A DNA stretch of 39,744 nt from an uncultured Veillonella sp. (GCA_934202095.1 CAKPXN010000010.1:1-39744), one strand, 5' to 3'. Counted from the stretch's first letter, positions 7,858 to 16,216 are shown. Numbers and translations: made by a program. The notes: a model not told the origin generated them from the letters alone.

Positions 7858-8653
7858 CTTTATTCCTTTCATAGTCCCATGCTGTAACAGCCTCTAAAAC
7901 ACCGCCGCCAACAGCGAGGGACTTGTCAGAAATACTATAACAATGCGATTCCTCACAACGAGCATCCACATCAGCTAATTTAAAATGGTCAGAAACGATG
8001 AGTCCCGTTTTTAAAATACCCCGTAATGTACCGGTAATCTTAGCTCGCACCGGTTCTTCATCGACATAACCAATCACTTCGTTAGCTTGTACCTCATCGC
8101 CAATATGGCGTTTGGCTGTAAATAGACCAGCCTTTGGTGAATGAATCACGCGTTCATGCGTATAGCCTCCTACATTGCCAGGGATACCTGTATTAGGCTC
8201 GGCTTCACCATCATAGATGCAGCGCCCTAAATTGTGACCGCGCATCGTTTCAACGACTACATTTACATCGTGGCCCGCATTGAATCCAGGGCCTACAGCG
8301 ATGACAAATGGTGCGTCCAGTCTCGTAGTGCCTAGATTCTTCTTAGCTAAAATGGCATCAACGACGATATCTGGATGTAATCGATCCAACAATTCCTCAT
8401 AAGGGGCCGTCACAACGGGAATAACACCTTCTGATAAGGTTTCTTGAATCTCATCAATGCTCACATGGCGCGCCACCAACCGTTCAAGAATCATTTCACC
8501 GCTATGAACTGCATTGCCATAGCTAACCTCTCTACGAATCATAGTGGGAATAGCAATCTCATTCACTACTACAGGGTATCCTGCACGTCTCAATCTATAA
8601 ATAGCACCGGAAGCGATATCTCCGCCTCCGCGCACAAGTATTAAAGGCTTCAT
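7841..8653 (-). CDS. yqeB: YqeB, selenium-dependent molybdenum hydroxylase maturation protein
   Basis: This 270-residue protein matches the YqeB family (EF2563-type), a marker of selenium-dependent molybdenum hydroxylases. Typical features are LILVRGGGDIASGAIYRLRRAG at the N-terminus, IPTMIRREVSYGNAV, the central DAILAKKNLGT and PFVIAVGPGFNAG, and the C-terminal GVLEAVTAWDYER. In known genomes it co-occurs with yqeC and selD, and is proposed to act in the labile selenium modification of the Mo site; the exact chemistry is unproven. Its ATG overlaps the mocA stop as ATGA. The presence of yqeB and yqeC here is the main evidence that the xdh enzyme of this operon carries selenium. Confidence 0.88.
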   Translation of the reverse strand: MKPLILVRGGGDIASGAIYRLRRAGYPVVVNEIAIPTMIRREVSYGNAVHSGEMILERLVARHVSIDEIQETLSEGVIPVVTAPYEELLDRLHPDIVVDAILAKKNLGTTRLDAPFVIAVGPGFNAGHDVNVVVETMRGHNLGRCIYDGEAEPNTGIPGNVGGYTHERVIHSPKAGLFTAKRHIGDEVQANEVIGYVDEEPVRAKITGTLRGILKTGLIVSDHFKLADVDARCEESHCYSISDKSLAVGGGVLEAVTAWDYERNKDGKHL

Positions 8654-9366
8654 ACACCCTCACTTTCACGATGTTGTAAATCGTTATAATCCTCTGGCGT
8701 ATCTATATCAAATCCCCATTCAGGAATAATACTTACATATTCTACAAAATTCTGCCCCACACCACGAATGATTGTGCGTCCACCTTGATCACCCTCGATG
8801 TGTTGCAATGCCTCAAACCAATGGGTACCAAACAAAACTGGATTACCAAGGTGTTGATTTGTTCCATATTTAGGTACTACGATTGTCCTATTGGTTTCAT
8901 CTCTATGCTGTTGAAAGCTAGTGATGAGCTGTTCAACAACCATTGGTTTCAGTAATGGTTGATCAGACACAGAGCAAATAATACCATCTAATGCGTGCGT
9001 ACCAAATTCATTCATCAAGTATTTCACGCCTAATGCGATGGATGTGCCTTGACCTAAATCAGAACATTCGTTATGAATAATGGAAAACCCATAACTGCTA
9101 GCAATATGGTCAATATCATGGTCCCCACCTGTAACGGCAACCATAGGATAGGTTTCTAAACTCCATGAAGAATTACTTTGTTTCCATCCAACTTGTAATG
9201 CATGACATACCGCATCAAGAATCGTCTTTCCTCGCCACGGGAGTAATTGTTTATTGGTTCCCATTCGTCGCGACCGACCTGCTGTTAACAAAACAAGGCC
9301 AATGCGAGGTATTTCTCGTGAAAGGGCGCCCCCGAAGGGAGCGCTTTCACATGTCTTATATTCCAT
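8650..9366 (-). CDS. mocA: MocA-type molybdenum cofactor cytidylyltransferase
   Basis: This nucleotidyltransferase of about 238 residues has the signature LLTAGRSRRMGTNKQLLPWRGKTIL (residues about 25-49). It also shows MVAVTGG, GIICSVSDQPLLKP with the metal-binding Asp, and GNPVLFGTHWFEAL. MocA transfers CMP to molybdopterin, giving the cytosine-dinucleotide cofactor used by many bacterial molybdenum hydroxylases. The Veillonella xanthine dehydrogenase is, to my recollection, an MCD enzyme. The ATG at 9366 has AGGT seven bases upstream; an in-frame ATG at 9384, overlapping yqeC by 10 bases, is the alternative. Oddly, residues about 6-17 (CESAPFGGALSR) are encoded by a GC-rich hairpin and form an extra N-terminal segment before the normal enzyme fold. 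Confidence 0.88.
   Translation of the reverse strand: MEYKTCESAPFGGALSREIPRIGLVLLTAGRSRRMGTNKQLLPWRGKTILDAVCHALQVGWKQSNSSWSLETYPMVAVTGGDHDIDHIASSYGFSIIHNECSDLGQGTSIALGVKYLMNEFGTHALDGIICSVSDQPLLKPMVVEQLITSFQQHRDETNRTIVVPKYGTNQHLGNPVLFGTHWFEALQHIEGDQGGRTIIRGVGQNFVEYVSIIPEWGFDIDTPEDYNDLQHRESEGV
9318..9350 (-). repeat. GC-rich palindrome inside the 5' end of mocA
   Basis: A 33-base inverted repeat has outer arms GTGAAAG/CTTTCAC and an inner CGCTCC/GGGGCG-type stem closing on a TTCG-containing loop, with a short bulge. It encodes CESAPFGGALSR, a segment that precedes the conserved nucleotidyltransferase core and is far more GC-rich than its surroundings. It looks like an in-frame palindromic insertion. 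Confidence 0.5.
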
Positions 9367-9374
9367 TTTGTTAC

Positions 9375-10133
9375 CTAGCGACATTGAATAATGCGACGAA
9401 TTTCACAACTAGCCTTATACCCATCAGCCAACACAATAGCCGTAATATCACTATCTACCACATGGCTTATGAAATCATCAATGATGCGATGTTGCACCGT
9501 ATCATAACCAGTGCAGAACAAGATTTTCTTGCCCTTACTATATTGGAATAGCCCTTGTTTATGAAGCACGATTTGAGCAAGCATATGAGGTGTTACGATG
9601 GCACCTTCTTCGCGATGTACAATGGATTGCACTAATTCCAAATTATGAACATGATCTTCATCAAGGGATGCACCAAGCATTTGAAGGTTCACTACCCCTA
9701 TGGTTGTCTTTGTTTGACTCGGGATAACTGGTTCCGTATGTTTTGGTGCCTTAAGCCATTTTTCTTTAGCTCCATCTGCTTCAACGACGATTTGCCAGTT
9801 TGGATGTAACGCACTAAGGCCATCTATGCTTTCACAATCTACAGCATCAACCTTAGTTCGTGTAATACCGTTAAACCAGGCGCCACAATAACCTTGTTGA
9901 ATACGTTTTGTACAATATTCATCAACATCGTTGATATCCTTCGTGTAAATAGGTTCATATTGAGCCACTTGTGATTCATACAAATGTGTTGTAGTCGTCA
10001 CTACGATAGGTTGTCCTTGCAACCGACCATACTCGACTAGCTTAGATAAGACCGTTGTTTTGCCGCCAGCCCCAACCAATGCGACAATGCCAGGTTGGAT
10101 AAGACGATTCCAGTACTGCGTTTGTGATGTCAT
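9375..10133 (-). CDS. yqeC: YqeC, selenium-dependent hydroxylase accessory protein
   Basis: This 252-residue P-loop protein has Walker A GAGGKTT at residues 21-27 and VVTTTTHLYE shortly after. A central VVEADGAKEKWLKAP resembles the conserved E-A-D-G-A motif of the YqeC family, and GVVNLQMLG and FCTGYD follow. YqeC is found almost only with yqeB and molybdenum hydroxylase genes and is annotated as a putative selenium-dependent hydroxylase accessory protein. Its biochemical role is unknown. It begins 33 bases after the stop of the Mo subunit and is followed, with a slight overlap or a gap of eight bases depending on the mocA start, by mocA. It should be cytoplasmic. Confidence 0.88.
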   Translation of the reverse strand: MTSQTQYWNRLIQPGIVALVGAGGKTTVLSKLVEYGRLQGQPIVVTTTTHLYESQVAQYEPIYTKDINDVDEYCTKRIQQGYCGAWFNGITRTKVDAVDCESIDGLSALHPNWQIVVEADGAKEKWLKAPKHTEPVIPSQTKTTIGVVNLQMLGASLDEDHVHNLELVQSIVHREEGAIVTPHMLAQIVLHKQGLFQYSKGKKILFCTGYDTVQHRIIDDFISHVVDSDITAIVLADGYKASCEIRRIIQCR

Positions 10134-10166
10134 AGCACGAGGCCCCCTTTAGGAATGTAGAAATGG

Positions 10167-12458
10167 TTATACTTTATATTTCTCGTCCATCCCCATAAAT
10201 ACCTTCTCTGGTGTCATAGGTAATGTACGAATATCCGCACCAACTGCATTTTTTACAGCATGTTGTATTGCGGGACAAGCTGTATTAATAACAATTTCAC
10301 CGATGGATTTAACACCATATGCGCCACTTTCCTCATATGATTCGACAAAGGCTGTATGTAATTCACCAATATCTTGACGTGTAGGAATCTTATAGGTCAT
10401 GAAATTATTGGTTTCTAAACGACCATTACTAGAATATCTAACATCTTCATACAAAGCCATGCCAATGGCTTGTACTGCGCCGCCTTCAACCTGTACACGC
10501 GCTAATTTAGGATTCACAACGGTACCGCAGTCTACACAGTTATACATGTGTAACGGTATAATTTGCCCCGTTTGTTTATCTACCTTAACTTCAGCAATAG
10601 AGGCCATAAATGGTGGTGGAGAGGTGTGACTCCCCCACGTTGCAAAGCCCGTTAATTGTTCAGATGTAGTTCCGACTAATAGCTTAGGCGCTAGTTCTTG
10701 AACAGACATTTTCTTTGTACCGTCCTTAGTCGAACCTACTAAACCGTCAAAATCAATATCTTCTGGTTTAACATCCATAAATTGTGCTAATTTATGGATT
10801 ATCTTTTCTCTCAGTTCTTCAGCTGCCATCTTCGCCGCAGTACCCGTTACATATGTCGTGCTCGATGCGTATGAACCTGGGTCAAATGGTACGATATCCG
10901 TATCAGATTCGACAACCGTCATAGATTCCATAGGGCAACCAAGGGCTTCACAAGCCATTTGTGTAAGAATTGTATTAGCCCCCATCCCCATATCGGAAGA
11001 GCCTGTATACAATGTGTAGTTACCATCATCGCCAAGGCGAATTTCTACGGATGCTACGTCGATATTAGCAACACCGGACCCTTGCAAGGCAAGAGCCATA
11101 CCTAAACCGCCGCGATAGCGCTCATCAATGTCCCAACTATGAGGACGTTCATCCCAACGAGCCATTTCCTTAACCTTATTTACGGTTTCTTGGAATAGTC
11201 CAGAATCCATAATTTCATCAGGATCATATACTAAGCTGCGTTCACCAGCAGCAATTAGATTCTTTTGACGAAGTTCAGCTGGGTCGATTCCCATTTCATC
11301 TGCTAATCGGTTAACGGCACACTCCAACGGCCACAAAGCTTCTGTAGCACCATAGCCACGGAAGGCACCGCCCGGCGTATGATTCATATAAACCCCTTCC
11401 GTGCCGTAGTGCACCGCTTTTGCCTTGTTATACAATGGCACGGACTTGTGTTCCCCTGCTGTAGTCGTAGTAAAGCAGTGTGTTGCATGAGCACCTGCAT
11501 CGGTAATGGAGTCCATATCGATAACTTGGATAATGCCATCCTTTGTAGCGCCTACACGGATATACCATTCACGAGCATGACGTGTAGTCGAGCAAGTTTG
11601 CGCTTCTGTTCTATCATATAGCAAATAACATGGTTTTTGTAATTTCCAGGTTACAAATGCTGTCATCAATTCAGTACAAGCCGTTTGTTTCGATCCAAAG
11701 CCACCGCCAATGCGAGGTTTAATAACGCGGATCTTAGATGCAGGAATGCCTAGTGCTCGTGCAATATGACGACGCACATGGAACACGATTTGCGTAGAGC
11801 TAACGATAACAATGCGCCCTAAATGATCGATATAGCCAAAGCTTTGAAATGGTTCCATTGCAGATTGACGCGTAGCTTGGTCGAAATATGTGCCTTCTAC
11901 GACGTAATCGCATTTAGCAAGTTCCGCTTCAATATCACCAACACGCTTATGATAGGATACACAAATATTGCGTTTATAGTCTTGTCCTACGGGAATGTGA
12001 TTGAGAATATCATCTTCTGGATGAACTACTGTTTCATGGCCCATAGCCGTGCGTAAATCAAGTACCGGTTTTTGCACCTCGTATTCAACCTTAATGAGAG
12101 GCATCGCCTTCAATGCAGTAGCTTCATCTTTAGCCACGACGAGGGCTACTTCATCCCCTACATAGCGGACTACAGGATCGAGAATCAACGCATCATAGGC
12201 AGATGGCTCTGGATAGGTTTGACCTGCTAAGGTAAACCGCGTATTCGGTACATCTTCATAGGTAAAAATGGCCTCTACGCCAGGGATTAATTTAGCTTTA
12301 GATGTATCGATCGATTTAATTTTCGCCTGTGCATGGGGACTACGCAATACCTTAATAATGAGGGCATCTTTTGGCACAAAATCCCCTGTATAAGAAGGTT
12401 TACCACTGAGTATGCCCTTGGCATCGACTTTATCATAAGACTTACCAATGTGCTTCAT
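10167..12458 (-). CDS. Molybdenum-binding subunit, xanthine-dehydrogenase family
   Basis: The 763-residue catalytic subunit (about 84 kDa) has the N-terminal aldehyde-oxidase/XDH a-b hammerhead domain (about 15-130). The molybdopterin-binding domain follows, with AMEPFQSFGYID, IKPRIGGGFGSKQTACTE, GGAFRGYGATEA and GSSDMGMGANTILTQ. The conserved Mo-site glutamate is in GVKSIGEI (Glu721). The FAD and Fe-S parts are separate upstream genes, giving an L-M-S trimer like the xanthine dehydrogenase described from Veillonella. Substrate cannot be assigned firmly: xanthine or another purine is most likely, and nicotinate or other N-heterocycles are alternatives. No in-frame UGA is used, so any selenium would be a labile cofactor and not selenocysteine. 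Its ATG overlaps the preceding stop (TAATG). Confidence 0.92.
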   Translation of the reverse strand: MKHIGKSYDKVDAKGILSGKPSYTGDFVPKDALIIKVLRSPHAQAKIKSIDTSKAKLIPGVEAIFTYEDVPNTRFTLAGQTYPEPSAYDALILDPVVRYVGDEVALVVAKDEATALKAMPLIKVEYEVQKPVLDLRTAMGHETVVHPEDDILNHIPVGQDYKRNICVSYHKRVGDIEAELAKCDYVVEGTYFDQATRQSAMEPFQSFGYIDHLGRIVIVSSTQIVFHVRRHIARALGIPASKIRVIKPRIGGGFGSKQTACTELMTAFVTWKLQKPCYLLYDRTEAQTCSTTRHAREWYIRVGATKDGIIQVIDMDSITDAGAHATHCFTTTTAGEHKSVPLYNKAKAVHYGTEGVYMNHTPGGAFRGYGATEALWPLECAVNRLADEMGIDPAELRQKNLIAAGERSLVYDPDEIMDSGLFQETVNKVKEMARWDERPHSWDIDERYRGGLGMALALQGSGVANIDVASVEIRLGDDGNYTLYTGSSDMGMGANTILTQMACEALGCPMESMTVVESDTDIVPFDPGSYASSTTYVTGTAAKMAAEELREKIIHKLAQFMDVKPEDIDFDGLVGSTKDGTKKMSVQELAPKLLVGTTSEQLTGFATWGSHTSPPPFMASIAEVKVDKQTGQIIPLHMYNCVDCGTVVNPKLARVQVEGGAVQAIGMALYEDVRYSSNGRLETNNFMTYKIPTRQDIGELHTAFVESYEESGAYGVKSIGEIVINTACPAIQHAVKNAVGADIRTLPMTPEKVFMGMDEKYKV

Positions 12459-12910
12459 TATAAACCTCCTTGTAGATACTTACGAACACCGCGAAGCTGC
12501 GACTCATAGCCGGTACAGCGACAGAGATTACCAATCAAGTATTCTCGGATTTCATCATCACTAGCATTAGGATTTCTACGCTTCAATGCGATAGCGCTCA
12601 TCATCATACCGGTAGTACAGAAACCACATTGGTCAGCCCCTTCAGAAGCAAGACAATCCGCTAATAATGAGGCTTCCGCTTCAAGACCTTCGAGGGTCGT
12701 AATCGTATGACCTGGCGCACGGAATGTAGGATATGCACAGGATAGCGTGATTTCATCGTCGACCCAAACGGTGCATAAACCACAGTTTGTCGTATCACAG
12801 CCACAGCGTACGCTATAATAGCCTAAGTTACGCAACGTCGTTAATAGCATTTCGTCTGCTGGCACATTAACGGTTACATTCTTATTATTAATATTCAATA
12901 CTAATTCCAT
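12458..12910 (-). CDS. [2Fe-2S] subunit of molybdenum hydroxylase
   Basis: This 150-residue iron-sulfur subunit has a plant-ferredoxin-like N-terminal cluster with Cys38-x4-Cys43-x2-Cys46-x11-Cys58. The C-terminal helical [2Fe-2S] domain has QCGFCTTGM (Cys95, Cys98) and NLCRCTGY (Cys130, Cys132). These are the two clusters that pass electrons between the molybdenum site and FAD in the xanthine oxidase family. The gene is coupled to the genes on both sides by TAATG overlaps. Length and Cys spacing are normal for the family; an extra Cys36 precedes the first ligand. Confidence 0.95.
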   Translation of the reverse strand: MELVLNINNKNVTVNVPADEMLLTTLRNLGYYSVRCGCDTTNCGLCTVWVDDEITLSCAYPTFRAPGHTITTLEGLEAEASLLADCLASEGADQCGFCTTGMMMSAIALKRRNPNASDDEIREYLIGNLCRCTGYESQLRGVRKYLQGGL

Positions 12911-13692
12911 TATTGTGCCACCTCCTTAACTAACCGGCGAACCATGGCTTTAGCCATCTCCATGCGATATTCCTTGGATGCATGAGAATTTTTTTGATAC
13001 ACTAATTCCTCTGATGCAATCTGTGCTGCCTCCTCCAATGCATCTAATCCTTTTTCTGAAAGCAAGGCACTGGCTTTCTCAGCCAATTGCGGCGCACCTG
13101 GACGAGTCCCGATATAAATTTCATAGGCTGTATCATCACGGCGAATCGATCCCGTCAAATATGGAAAATCGCCACGAGAAATGCGCAACGCCTCAACCGC
13201 AACAGGCACTTCACGCTTTGGAATGCGAATTTCAACTAAAATATCGCGTTCCCGATAATTCATATAATCCTTCATGGACATACGACCACCTTTATAGGTT
13301 ACGATGTCTGCATGAACAGCCAACAGAGCTGGAATGATATCAGAGAAGCCAAATTTACTAGCCACGGAACCACCCATGGTAGCCATATTTCTAAATTGGA
13401 CGCCTAGAATTTCTTTGACGCCACGTACTACGGCGCCGCCACAAAAGCGTTGTAATGGTTCAAATCGTTCTACATCGCCTTGTGTCGCCATGGCACCAAT
13501 AATAAATTCGTTATCTTCTTCACGAATATATCGTAAATCTAATCCTGCCATATCGATTACTGCAGGCCATGTACGGCGACCTAAGCGCAGCCAACACCCA
13601 CCAGCAAGCATCGGTACCGTCTTATTCTTTATGGCCATTTCATAGGCCTCTTCCACCGTCTTTGGTTGTAATACTTTCAAAAAGGCTAACAT
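12910..13692 (-). CDS. FAD-binding subunit of molybdenum hydroxylase
   Basis: This 260-residue flavin subunit belongs to the CoxM/XdhB family and is the first gene of the operon. The FAD_binding_5 domain shows TVPMLAGGCWLRLGRR near the N-terminus and QFRNMATMGGSVASKFGFSD (about 96-115), the usual R-N-x-A-T-x-G-G motif. A CO dehydrogenase flavoprotein C-terminal-like domain follows. The first FAD motif (AGG-x-W) lacks the usual T-D-L of many homologues, suggesting a divergent subtype. It would pass electrons to an external acceptor such as ferredoxin or NAD. The start is ATG with GAGGAT upstream. The sizes of the three subunits (about 84, 28 and 16 kDa) resemble those reported for Veillonella xanthine dehydrogenase. 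Confidence 0.93.
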   Translation of the reverse strand: MLAFLKVLQPKTVEEAYEMAIKNKTVPMLAGGCWLRLGRRTWPAVIDMAGLDLRYIREEDNEFIIGAMATQGDVERFEPLQRFCGGAVVRGVKEILGVQFRNMATMGGSVASKFGFSDIIPALLAVHADIVTYKGGRMSMKDYMNYRERDILVEIRIPKREVPVAVEALRISRGDFPYLTGSIRRDDTAYEIYIGTRPGAPQLAEKASALLSEKGLDALEEAAQIASEELVYQKNSHASKEYRMEMAKAMVRRLVKEVAQ

Positions 13693-13726
13693 AATCTATC
13701 CTCACAATGGTATACTAAAAACAATC

Positions 13727-13754
13727 ATTATCTTAAGCCATTTTCTATTAGCAA
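13727..13754 (-). promoter_or_regulatory. Possible promoter of the molybdenum hydroxylase operon
   Basis: On the minus strand TTGCTA (13749-13754) and GATAAT (13727-13732) are separated by 16 bases, about 35 bases before the FAD-subunit ATG. The 128-bp gap is shared with the divergent queG gene. I see no purine riboswitch in it. Confidence 0.4.
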
Positions 13755-13788
13755 TGTTGCCATAAAACCTTTTATTTTTGCTTATATA

Positions 13789-13794
13789 TATAAT
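13789..13794 (+). promoter_or_regulatory. Possible -10 box of queG
   Basis: A TATAAT lies 26 bases before the queG ATG in the run TATATATATAATTG, without a recognisable -35. The leader would be only about 20 bases long and shows no Shine-Dalgarno sequence, so queG may be initiated as a very short-leader mRNA. Confidence 0.35.
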
Positions 13795-13820
13795 TGTAAC
13801 AACTATTACATCGTAAATCT

Positions 13821-14699
13821 ATGACAAACAATATAAAATTACACGAAGTTTGCAAACAATTACATATACCCGTAGTGGGCACCACGTCATGGCCACTTCC
13901 TATAGAGGCCCGCGAAATTTTGCAAGAATCCAATCCCTGTCCATTTACAGCAGCCGACCTTAACGAACGACTGATTGGCACAACGGATTTTATACCACGC
14001 AGCGCCATCGTCTGTCTATTTCCCTATCATATGCCACACGAAGGGCCTACGAATCTATCCCGTTACACGTGGGCCACTGATTACCATCTAGTTGTGACAG
14101 ACTATTTACAACGCCTCGTAGATGAGCTAAAAACGACTGCCCCAGATGCATCATTCTCTATCCATTGCGATACGAGTCCCTTGGCTGATCGATATATGGC
14201 GTATTTAGCAGGTCTTGGATTCTACGGTAAAAACAAATGCTTTATCAATCCAACTTGGGGTTCTTATATCGTTATCGGCACTGTGCTTACCACATTAGAG
14301 TTTGAACCCAACACGCCTATGGCCGATACGTGTATGGGGTGTAATCGGTGCATTACATCTTGCTTAGGTCAATGTCTAGATGGCACTGAATTTAATTACG
14401 CCACCTGTAAAAGCTATTTAACACAAAAAAAAGGCGATCTCACCGATGACGAACGAGCCATTATCAGGAAATCACCCTTGCTATTCGGTTGTGATGTATG
14501 CCAAGAGGTATGCCCTCATAATAAGAACTTACCTACAACACCCATTATTGAATTTCAATCTATCGAACCTTACGTGGATGTCGATGAATTAGAGTCCATG
14601 ACCAATAAGGAATTTAAGGCAAAGTACGGCCATCGAGCCTTCTCATGGCGCGGTAAAAAAATATTGATACGCAATCATGAATACATCACCAAGCCTTAA
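13821..14699 (+). CDS. queG: Epoxyqueuosine reductase QueG
   Basis: QueG reduces epoxyqueuosine to queuosine in tRNA, using cobalamin and two [4Fe-4S] clusters. The 292-residue protein shows the cobalamin/active-site region CDTSPLADRYMAYLAGLGFYGKN, with the likely catalytic Asp117. Ferredoxin-type cysteines follow: Cys171, 174, 177 and 181, then CDVCQEVCP (Cys224, 227, 231). It is shorter than the roughly 380-residue proteobacterial form because the C-terminal HEAT-like region is missing, as in many Firmicutes. The ATG at 13821 is the only start between an in-frame stop at 13797 and the conserved region, and no Shine-Dalgarno is visible. It stands alone, divergent from the molybdenum operon and convergent with yfbR. 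Confidence 0.88.
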   Translation: MTNNIKLHEVCKQLHIPVVGTTSWPLPIEAREILQESNPCPFTAADLNERLIGTTDFIPRSAIVCLFPYHMPHEGPTNLSRYTWATDYHLVVTDYLQRLVDELKTTAPDASFSIHCDTSPLADRYMAYLAGLGFYGKNKCFINPTWGSYIVIGTVLTTLEFEPNTPMADTCMGCNRCITSCLGQCLDGTEFNYATCKSYLTQKKGDLTDDERAIIRKSPLLFGCDVCQEVCPHNKNLPTTPIIEFQSIEPYVDVDELESMTNKEFKAKYGHRAFSWRGKKILIRNHEYITKP

Positions 14700-14708
14700 T
14701 ACCATCTA

Positions 14709-15296
14709 CTATATTTTGTAGTAATTAAGCTTATCCAAGGATTCACTCAAGGCCGGTACATATTCTTCGATAAACATGTCTACCTCTGGCATATTTAGAG
14801 CTTTCAACTTGGCCAAAATCGTATCGTGCGCCTCCTTGAATTCATCATTGCCCGCATGTAATTCATTGACACATTTCATATAGGCGGATAACGTGTCTGC
14901 AGCTTTCACAATCGGCCATTCAGGCAATGTTTCAGCATCTACAATATATGGTTTATAAACGGATTGCAATCGTTCCGGCAATGTGCTTAGCATTTTTTCT
15001 TGCGCTAAGGTTTCCACCTCGCCATACAAGGAACGAAGCTTAGGATCAAAGTATTTAATAGGTGTCGGCATGTCCCCTGTAAAAATTTCACTTACCTCAT
15101 GGTACATGGCAATGACCGCCACCTTGTTAATATCTAAATTTCCGCCGAAATATTCATTTTTAAGAGCCGCCAAATTGTGGGCAACCATGGCCACCTCAAG
15201 GCTGTGCTCTTGAATATTTTCCGTCTCCGTATTGCGCATCAAGCTCCAACGATTAATAAAGCGCATCCGTTTTAAAAAAGCAAAAAATGAACTCAT
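14709..15296 (-). CDS. yfbR: YfbR-type 5'-deoxynucleotidase (HD superfamily)
   Basis: This 195-residue HD-superfamily protein is strikingly similar to E. coli YfbR, a nucleotidase for deoxynucleoside 5'-monophosphates. Shared blocks are INRWSLMRNTETENIQEHSLEVAMVAHNLAAL, AMYHEVSEIFTGDMPTPIKYF, and KAADTLSAYMKCVNELHAGN near the third metal ligand (Asp134). Expected metal ligands are His31, His66 and Asp134. The HD-motif aspartate is replaced by Glu67 (H-E instead of H-D), which could still bind metal. The start ATG at 15296 has AAGGGGG upstream. It is transcribed in the same direction as the carboxypeptidase gene behind it, with a hairpin between them. Confidence 0.9.
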   Translation of the reverse strand: MSSFFAFLKRMRFINRWSLMRNTETENIQEHSLEVAMVAHNLAALKNEYFGGNLDINKVAVIAMYHEVSEIFTGDMPTPIKYFDPKLRSLYGEVETLAQEKMLSTLPERLQSVYKPYIVDAETLPEWPIVKAADTLSAYMKCVNELHAGNDEFKEAHDTILAKLKALNMPEVDMFIEEYVPALSESLDKLNYYKI

Positions 15297-15315
15297 ACAT
15301 ATCCCCCTTACAATG

Positions 15316-15343
15316 AAGGTCCCACCAGACGGTAGGACCTTTT
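15316..15343. terminator. Hairpin between the carboxypeptidase gene and yfbR
   Basis: AAGGTCC pairs with GGACCTT, with an inner ACC/GGT and one C-A mismatch. The run of T follows on the plus strand (TTTTATAATAT), while the minus-strand tail is CATTGTAAGG, so it is a poor terminator for the minus-strand genes. It may act as a partial terminator or as a processing or stability element. Confidence 0.45.
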
Positions 15344-15361
15344 ATAATATATCAAATCTTA

Positions 15362-16216
15362 TTAGATGACACCACGTAATTTAAAGCCATAGTCTAAAAA
15401 CTGAACAGCTTCATTCCAACGGTTGTCATCATTGAGCATCACCACGATCATAGTGTGCCCATTTCGCGTAGCCGATGCGATTAAACATTCACCAGCCGCA
15501 TTTGTAAAACCGGTCTTTAAACCATTGGCACCAGGATATTTATTACGGATAAAATGGTTTGTCGTACGAATTGTTTCAGGCGCACGATTTTGATACGGCA
15601 CCTTATAGTAATCATTGGCTACCTTATCGCGGAACATTTGATATTTCATGCCATAGGCTGCAATCAAGGCCAAATCGCGTGCCGTAGAATGGTGTCCCAT
15701 TTGGGTCAATCCATGAGGATTGAGAAATACGCTATTCTTAGCCCCAGCCTTAGCCGCTATGCGATTCATATCCTTCGCAAAATTTTCTACGGACCCGCTT
15801 ACATTCTCTGCCACCACTACGGCCGCATCATTACCACTGGCTACCATCATGCCCTCAAGAACACCTTCCAAGGTGATTTGGTCGCCTACATGGACGCCAA
15901 GATTAGATTCTTCCATGCTCGTCGCATAAGGACTAATCGTTGCCAACTCATCTAATTGTGTTCCTTTTAACTCAAGTGCGGTTAATAAGGTTACCATTTT
16001 CGTAGTACTCGCCGGATGCATCCATTTATCGGGATTCTTGGCGAATAAAATCTCCTTTGTATCCGCATCAATGAGCACCACTGCTTCACCAATAGTAGAA
16101 GGTGGCGTAGGTGCATCGGCACGTGCGATTGTCCCAATGGCTATAGCACCTATGAAAGCTAACGCTGCTAATAGGTATCGCAAAACCATACGCTTATTCG
16201 TTATGAAATCTGTCAT
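15362..16216 (-). CDS. D-alanyl-D-alanine carboxypeptidase (DacA/PBP5-like)
   Basis: This is an exported low-molecular-weight penicillin-binding protein of about 284 residues. A signal-anchor segment (about 10-31, ending IARADAP) is followed by a complete active site: SxxK at Ser70-Lys73 (HPASTTKM), SGN at 127-129 (VASGNDA) and KTG at 234-236 (GLKTGFTN). It trims the terminal D-Ala from peptidoglycan pentapeptides in the periplasm. It ends soon after the catalytic domain and lacks the C-terminal beta-rich domain and amphipathic anchor of PBP5, so it may be held by an uncleaved signal or be soluble. The ATG at 16216 has AAGTGAGAG upstream; a GTG at 16225 within that site is less likely. Confidence 0.93.
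   Translation of the reverse strand: MTDFITNKRMVLRYLLAALAFIGAIAIGTIARADAPTPPSTIGEAVVLIDADTKEILFAKNPDKWMHPASTTKMVTLLTALELKGTQLDELATISPYATSMEESNLGVHVGDQITLEGVLEGMMVASGNDAAVVVAENVSGSVENFAKDMNRIAAKAGAKNSVFLNPHGLTQMGHHSTARDLALIAAYGMKYQMFRDKVANDYYKVPYQNRAPETIRTTNHFIRNKYPGANGLKTGFTNAAGECLIASATRNGHTMIVVMLNDDNRWNEAVQFLDYGFKLRGVI

Noticed and set aside
10167..12458. Selenocysteine (in-frame UGA) in the Mo subunit
   Set aside because: The frame is open throughout with no UGA, and the yqeB/yqeC class is known for labile selenium, not selenocysteine.
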